A DNA stretch of 10,105 nucleotides from Chthoniobacterales bacterium (GTDB lineage Bacteria > Verrucomicrobiota > Verrucomicrobiia > Chthoniobacterales > UBA10450), in NCBI GenBank assembly GCA_013695905.1, contig JACCZQ010000558.1, forward strand, positions 1-10,105, in the 5' to 3' direction. This document shows positions 7,123 to 10,105 of this stretch, piece after piece. The notes under the pieces were generated by a model that was given only the letters and a program-made list of their open reading frames with translations, was not told the origin of the DNA and did no database searches. Made by a program: the position numbers and the translations under genes. Position 1 is the first letter of the stretch, and the number at the start of each line of letters is the position of its first letter.

Positions 7123-7806
7123 TCACCAGCCGAGCGCCGCCATTATTTCATCCACTTGCGAAAGATCGTCGAACAGAAAATCCGGCTCGTGCTCCGCCAG
7201 CTGCGCGCGCGTCCAGGTGCCGGTCGCCACCGCGATCGTGCGCGCGCCGAAGAACTTGCCGCAGGCGATGTCGTGGCCGGTGTCGCCGATCACATCGATG
7301 GTCGCGACTTCGAAGTCGTGCCCATGCTTCTCCCGGGCGCGCGTGCGGGCGAACGCGCCCAGCTCGTTCCGCTCGTGATGATCATCGGCAAACGCGCCGA
7401 ACTCGAAGCGATCCCAAAGCCCGAAGTGCCGCAGCTTCAGCTCGGCGCCGCGCCGGAGATTCCCGGTGAGCAGCGCCAGCACGCGGTCGGGATGAGGGTG
7501 GAGCCGCTCGAGGATCTCTGCCACTCCGGGCAGGACGCGGCCATTCAGCTGCGGCAGAAATTCCTCCAGGCCCGCAAGGTAGGCGTCGAGGAACGGGCGT
7601 ATATTTTCTTCGGTCAAGGCGATGCCGTACTTCTGCAAAATCTGCCGGGTGATGTGCACGTCCGTGCGCCCGGCGATCTCGATATCGTGAAAATCATCGG
7701 CCACGCCCCAGCGTTCGCGCACGATCTGCTTCAGCGCTTTCTCACCCGCGCCACCGGTGGTGACGAGCGTCGCGTCAATATCCCAGAGGAGGAGGCGTTT
7801 TGGCAT
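7123..7806 (-). CDS. HAD-superfamily phosphatase (Gph-like)
   Basis: A 227-residue HAD hydrolase from the ATG at 7806. Motif I is LLLWDIDATLV, with the nucleophile Asp and the acid/base Asp two residues later (residues 9 and 11); the common DxDGT reads DIDAT here. Motif II is the Thr in LALLTGN (about residue 114). Motif IV is VIGDTGHDIACGK (about 172-184), with both metal-binding Asp residues. A helical cap lies between motifs I and II, as in phosphoglycolate-phosphatase and beta-phosphoglucomutase-like members. The substrate cannot be assigned. I chose the ATG over an upstream TTG at 7833 because it places motif I at the usual distance from the start. The following STAS gene starts directly at its stop codon. 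The gene is divergent from the GluQ-RS gene, with an AT-rich heptamer array in between. Confidence 0.87.
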   Translation of the reverse strand: MPKRLLLWDIDATLVTTGGAGEKALKQIVRERWGVADDFHDIEIAGRTDVHITRQILQKYGIALTEENIRPFLDAYLAGLEEFLPQLNGRVLPGVAEILERLHPHPDRVLALLTGNLRRGAELKLRHFGLWDRFEFGAFADDHHERNELGAFARTRAREKHGHDFEVATIDVIGDTGHDIACGKFFGARTIAVATGTWTRAQLAEHEPDFLFDDLSQVDEIMAALGW

Positions 7807-7870
7807 TTTCGAATGGCGCTGTGCGATTTTCAATTTCCCCAGCGGGCGCGGCGAAGCTACGTCTGTAAAT

Positions 7871-7899
7871 CGAAATTCGAAATTCGAGAATCGAAAATT
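7871..7899. repeat. AT-rich heptamer array (CGAAATT-like units)
   Basis: Four imperfect 7-8-bp units follow one another: CGAAATT (7871-7877), CGAAATT (7878-7884), CGAGAAT (7885-7891) and CGAAAATT (7892-7899). The stretch is strikingly AT-rich beside very GC-rich flanks. It ends directly where homology to GluQ-RS begins. I recall similar arrays between genes in verrucomicrobial and related genomes. It could be a dispersed repeat, or an AT-rich promoter region for the divergent HAD and GluQ-RS genes. Confidence 0.6.
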
Positions 7900-7901
7900 G
7901 T

Positions 7902-8762
7902 TACCGCGGTCGGATTGCGCCGTCGCCCACAGGCTACCTGCACCTCGGGCACGCGATGACCTTCTGGCGCGCGCAGGAACGTGCCCGGCAAGCCGGCGGT
8001 GAGCTGTTGCTGCGGATCGAGGATCTGGATCGCGATCGCTGCCGGCCGGAGTTCACCGCCGCGATCTTCGAAGACCTGCAGTGGTTCGGCCTCACTTGGC
8101 AGGAGGGACCGGATGTCGGCGGCGCGTTCGGCCCTTATGTGCAGAGTGAGCGCCGTGCATTTTACTTGGAGGCGTGGGAGAAACTCCGCGCCGACGGATT
8201 CATTTACCCCTGCCATTGCTCCCGCCGCGATGTCCTGGCAGCAGCAGGCGCTCCGCACAGCGAATCGGATGAGCCACTCTACCCCGGCACCTGCCGGAGC
8301 CGCGCGCATGAAGCTGCCACCGCGACAATACCTGCGGGTGTGAACTGGCGGTTCCGCGTTCCCGATGGGGAGCAGCTGCAGTTCACTGACGGGCTGCTCG
8401 GCGAACAAAAGGGTGTGGCGGGGGAGTTGTTTGGCGATTTCCTGGTCTGGCGGAAAGATGATGTGCCGTCCTACCAGCTGGCGGTGACGGTGGATGACGC
8501 AGCCATGAGCATCACCGAAGTGGTGCGTGGTGCCGACCTGCTCATCTCCGCGTTCCGGCAGCTGCTGCTCTACCGCGCGCTGGGGTTGGCGGCGCCGGCG
8601 TTTTCGCACACGCCTTTAGTAACAGACGCTGCAGGACGGAGGCTCGCGAAACGCGACGCCGCTCTCAGCCTGCGCGCTCTGCGAGCCGCGGGTGCTTCTC
8701 CGGGAGAGCTGCGCGCGCAGCATCTTCTGCTACGGCATCGGGGCGTGCATCTGCGCGAGTGA
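7902..8762 (+). CDS. gluQ: Glutamyl-Q tRNA(Asp) synthetase, start codon missing or frameshifted
   Basis: GluQ-RS is a truncated glutamyl-tRNA synthetase paralogue that activates glutamate and attaches it to queuosine 34 of tRNA(Asp). Homology begins at 7902 with YRGRIAPSPTGYLHLGHA, containing the HIGH-motif equivalent HLGH (residues 14-17). It continues through LLLRIEDLDRDR (35-46) and a zinc site Cys-His-Cys ... Tyr-Pro-Gly-Thr-Cys (Cys104, Cys106, Tyr127, Cys131), and ends with a KMSKS-like RRLAKRD at 246-252. The 286 residues match the family, which lacks the anticodon-binding domain. The first in-frame ATG is at 7956, which would delete the HIGH motif. The frame is closed upstream by a TAA at 7866, with no ATG, GTG or TTG between. 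Dropping one T at 7901-7902 would join a TTG at 7898 to Tyr-Arg-Gly-Arg, a natural family start. So this is a sequencing indel, a rare ATT/ATC start, or a damaged gene. The 3' end overlaps the convergent FHA gene by 33 bp. Confidence 0.85.
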   Translation, partial: YRGRIAPSPTGYLHLGHAMTFWRAQERARQAGGELLLRIEDLDRDRCRPEFTAAIFEDLQWFGLTWQEGPDVGGAFGPYVQSERRAFYLEAWEKLRADGFIYPCHCSRRDVLAAAGAPHSESDEPLYPGTCRSRAHEAATATIPAGVNWRFRVPDGEQLQFTDGLLGEQKGVAGELFGDFLVWRKDDVPSYQLAVTVDDAAMSITEVVRGADLLISAFRQLLLYRALGLAAPAFSHTPLVTDAAGRRLAKRDAALSLRALRAAGASPGELRAQHLLLRHRGVHLRE

Positions 8763-9236
8763 AATCATGCTCGCGACGAATGCAAGGATCGCCACCGCAG
8801 CGGCGGCGTAGATCGCGGTGCGGGTGGGATCTTTCTCCGTGTGACGCTTCGGGAACGGCGAGGCGTTTGCGAAATCGGCCGGGCGCGCGCTCACCTCCGC
8901 CGGCCGGGCGTCCACCTCCTCCAGGACCGGGATCGGGTGGGCCTGACCGACCACGTCGCATTCGAAACAGGCCTCCACTTTGCCAAAGCGGATGCGGTCG
9001 CCGGGCTGCAGTAGCACCTCGCTGATGGTCTCGCCGTTAACTCTTGTCCCGTTTGTGGAGTCGAGATCCTTCAGCTCATAGCCGTCGCCCGCGGACTGCA
9101 GCTGCGCGTGGCGGCCCGAGACCGACGGGTCGTCGAGGTGGATCATGTTCTCTGGGGAGCGGCCAATCGTGATCAGCTCGTCCGCGAGCTCGTGCGGGAC
9201 GGTTTCGTCCCCGGTCGTGACCAGCAGCCTGCGCAT
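8730..9236 (-). CDS. FHA-domain protein with C-terminal membrane anchor
   Basis: A 168-residue protein from the ATG at 9236. Residues 1-95 are a forkhead-associated domain, a phosphothreonine-binding module: [25 protein letters not shown] at 22-46 supplies the conserved Gly25-Arg26, Ser40 and Gly-Arg-His 41-43, and [12 protein letters not shown] at 57-68 the conserved Asn62. A proline- and acid-rich linker (about 100-140) leads to one hydrophobic helix, [19 protein letters not shown] at 143-161, seven residues from the end. The likely topology is a tail-anchored protein with the FHA domain in the cytoplasm. FHA proteins usually read Ser/Thr-kinase phosphorylation, but no kinase is present here. 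A TTG at 9272 would add 12 residues; I prefer the ATG because it sits next to the first FHA strand. Its last 33 bp overlap the convergent GluQ-RS gene. It is divergent from lepA. Confidence 0.88.
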   Translation of the reverse strand: MRRLLVTTGDETVPHELADELITIGRSPENMIHLDDPSVSGRHAQLQSAGDGYELKDLDSTNGTRVNGETISEVLLQPGDRIRFGKVEACFECDVVGQAHPIPVLEEVDARPAEVSARPADFANASPFPKRHTEKDPTRTAIYAAAAVAILAFVASMISLAQMHAPMP

Positions 9237-9289
9237 GCCGTTACGATTACCAGCGGGCGCCGCCGCCGACAATCACGGAACGCTGCCGA

Positions 9290-9318
9290 TTGACCCACTC
9301 TGTGCGTGCCCGCATAGT
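9290..9318 (+). promoter_or_regulatory. Sigma-70-type promoter for lepA
   Basis: TTGACC at 9290-9295 matches the -35 consensus at five of six positions. CATAGT at 9313-9318 matches the -10 consensus at four of six. The spacer is exactly 17 bp. Transcription would be expected to begin about 7 nt later, near 9325, only about 3 nt before the lepA ATG, which fits the absence of a Shine-Dalgarno sequence there. Prediction from pattern only. Confidence 0.5.
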
Positions 9319-9327
9319 TGCGCTCCC

Positions 9328-10105
9328 ATGTCGATCGAGCTCACGCGCAATTTCTGCATCATCGCGCACATCGATCACGGAAAGACGACGCTTTCCGACC
9401 GCTTGCTGGAGCGCACCGGCACCATCCAGGACCGGGACCGCCAGGATCAACTCCTCGACTCCATGGACCTGGAACGGGAGCGGGGCATTACAATCAAGGC
9501 GCACCCGGTGGCGATGAAATACACCGCGAAAAACGGGCAGACGTATCGCCTTAATCTCTCCGACACGCCGGGCCACGTCGATTTTGCCTATGAAGTTTCG
9601 CGGTCGCTCGCTGCGTGTGAAGGCGCGCTCCTGATCGTCGATGCCGCCCAGGGCGTAGAAGCGCAGACGGTGGCGAACGTCCACCTCGCGCACAAGCAGG
9701 GGCTCACCATCGTGCCCGTAATTAACAAGATCGACCTGCCGAATGCCGACATTCCCGCCGTGCACCGGCAGATCGAAGAAATCCTCCAGATCCCCGCGGA
9801 GGAGGCGATCGACTGCAGCGCCAAAATGGGGATTGGCATCGAAGAGATTCTCGAGGCGGTCGTGCACCGCATCCCGCCCCCAGGCAAACCAGCCGACGAC
9901 ACCCTGCGGGCGCTTGTCTTTGACTCCGTTTTCGACGTCTATCGCGGCGTCGTCGCCTACGTCCGCGTGTTCTCCGGCAGCATCCAGCCCGACCAGCAGG
10001 TGCGGATGATGAACAACGACTCGCGTCATGAGATCAAGGAAGTGGGCGTGTTCACCCCGAAGATGTTTGCTCAGCCGAAATTGAACGCGGGCGATGTCGG
10101 CTATT
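9328..10105 (+). CDS. lepA: Elongation factor 4 / LepA GTPase (3' end outside window)
   Basis: The first 259 codons of LepA (EF4), a ribosome-binding translational GTPase implicated in back-translocation and in 30S subunit assembly; the complete protein is usually near 600 residues. All GTPase motifs are visible: G1 AHIDHGKT at 13-20, G2 in [12 protein letters not shown] (47-58), G3 DTPGH 79-83, G4 NKID 133-136 and G5 SAK 164-166. The EF-Tu-like domain 2 begins around residue 185. The sequence [18 protein letters not shown] together with the short insertion-free G domain separates LepA from EF-G and BipA. The start ATG gives the typical [20 protein letters not shown] opening. There is no ribosome site; a promoter-like pair at 9290-9318 predicts a nearly leaderless transcript. 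It is divergent from the FHA gene across 91 bp. Confidence 0.96.
   Translation, partial: MSIELTRNFCIIAHIDHGKTTLSDRLLERTGTIQDRDRQDQLLDSMDLERERGITIKAHPVAMKYTAKNGQTYRLNLSDTPGHVDFAYEVSRSLAACEGALLIVDAAQGVEAQTVANVHLAHKQGLTIVPVINKIDLPNADIPAVHRQIEEILQIPAEEAIDCSAKMGIGIEEILEAVVHRIPPPGKPADDTLRALVFDSVFDVYRGVVAYVRVFSGSIQPDQQVRMMNNDSRHEIKEVGVFTPKMFAQPKLNAGDVGY

Noticed and set aside
7805..7833. TTGAAA/GAAAAT promoter pair for the HAD gene on the reverse strand
   Set aside because: The -10 box would overlap the chosen ATG, leaving no place for transcription to begin before it.
6625..7959. 444-codon open frame antisense to the STAS and HAD genes
   Set aside because: No recognisable motifs and low-complexity charged composition; the reverse-strand genes carry complete catalytic motifs.
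9247..10029. 260-codon reverse frame opposite lepA
   Set aside because: Shadow of the strongly conserved LepA frame.

Overview
This is a GC-rich, gene-dense bacterial window with ten protein genes, short spacers, an extended -10/-35 style promoter in one place and few Shine-Dalgarno sequences. The mix of an MsbA-type exporter, a family 9 (heptosyltransferase-type) glycosyltransferase, DUF1802, STAS and FHA signalling proteins and GluQ-RS points to a Gram-negative organism. The intergenic repeats (a palindromic caagttggaaacttg element, GATCAAGAGCAG hexamer arrays and CGAAATT heptamers) look like those I remember from Verrucomicrobiota. That phylum is my best guess, but it is an inference from memory, not a search.

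Layout. 1-605 (-): a PHP-domain metal-dependent phosphoesterase, cut by the window's left edge. 635-1192 (+): a divergent DUF1802 protein. 1210-1266: a perfect-arm palindromic repeat between convergent genes. 1307-5572 (-): a surface-glycan block, read right to left as a GT4 glycosyltransferase, a 169-bp spacer with an inverted hexamer-repeat structure, a GT9 heptosyltransferase-like enzyme, and an MsbA-type ABC exporter whose start overlaps the GT9 stop. 5645-6751 (+): a second, WaaG-like GT4 enzyme, divergent from the first. 6748-7806 (-): a HAD phosphatase followed without a gap by a STAS anti-sigma-factor antagonist. 7902-8762 (+): glutamyl-Q tRNA(Asp) synthetase with no usable start codon in front of its HIGH motif. 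8730-9236 (-): a small FHA protein with a C-terminal membrane anchor, overlapping the synthetase tail to tail. 9328-10105 (+): the 5' part of lepA, cut by the right edge, with a good sigma-70-type promoter that predicts a nearly leaderless mRNA.

How the genes fit together. The three glycosyltransferases and the exporter probably build and flip a lipopolysaccharide core or similar glycolipid. STAS and FHA proteins suggest serine/threonine-phosphorylation signalling, but no kinase or phosphatase partner lies in the window. The PHP protein, DUF1802, GluQ-RS and LepA look like ordinary housekeeping genes. I found no CRISPR array, transposase, phage gene, RNA gene or obvious new defence system. 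The least ordinary features are the broken-looking 5' end of the GluQ-RS gene, which abuts an AT-rich heptamer array, and the two inverted-repeat elements.
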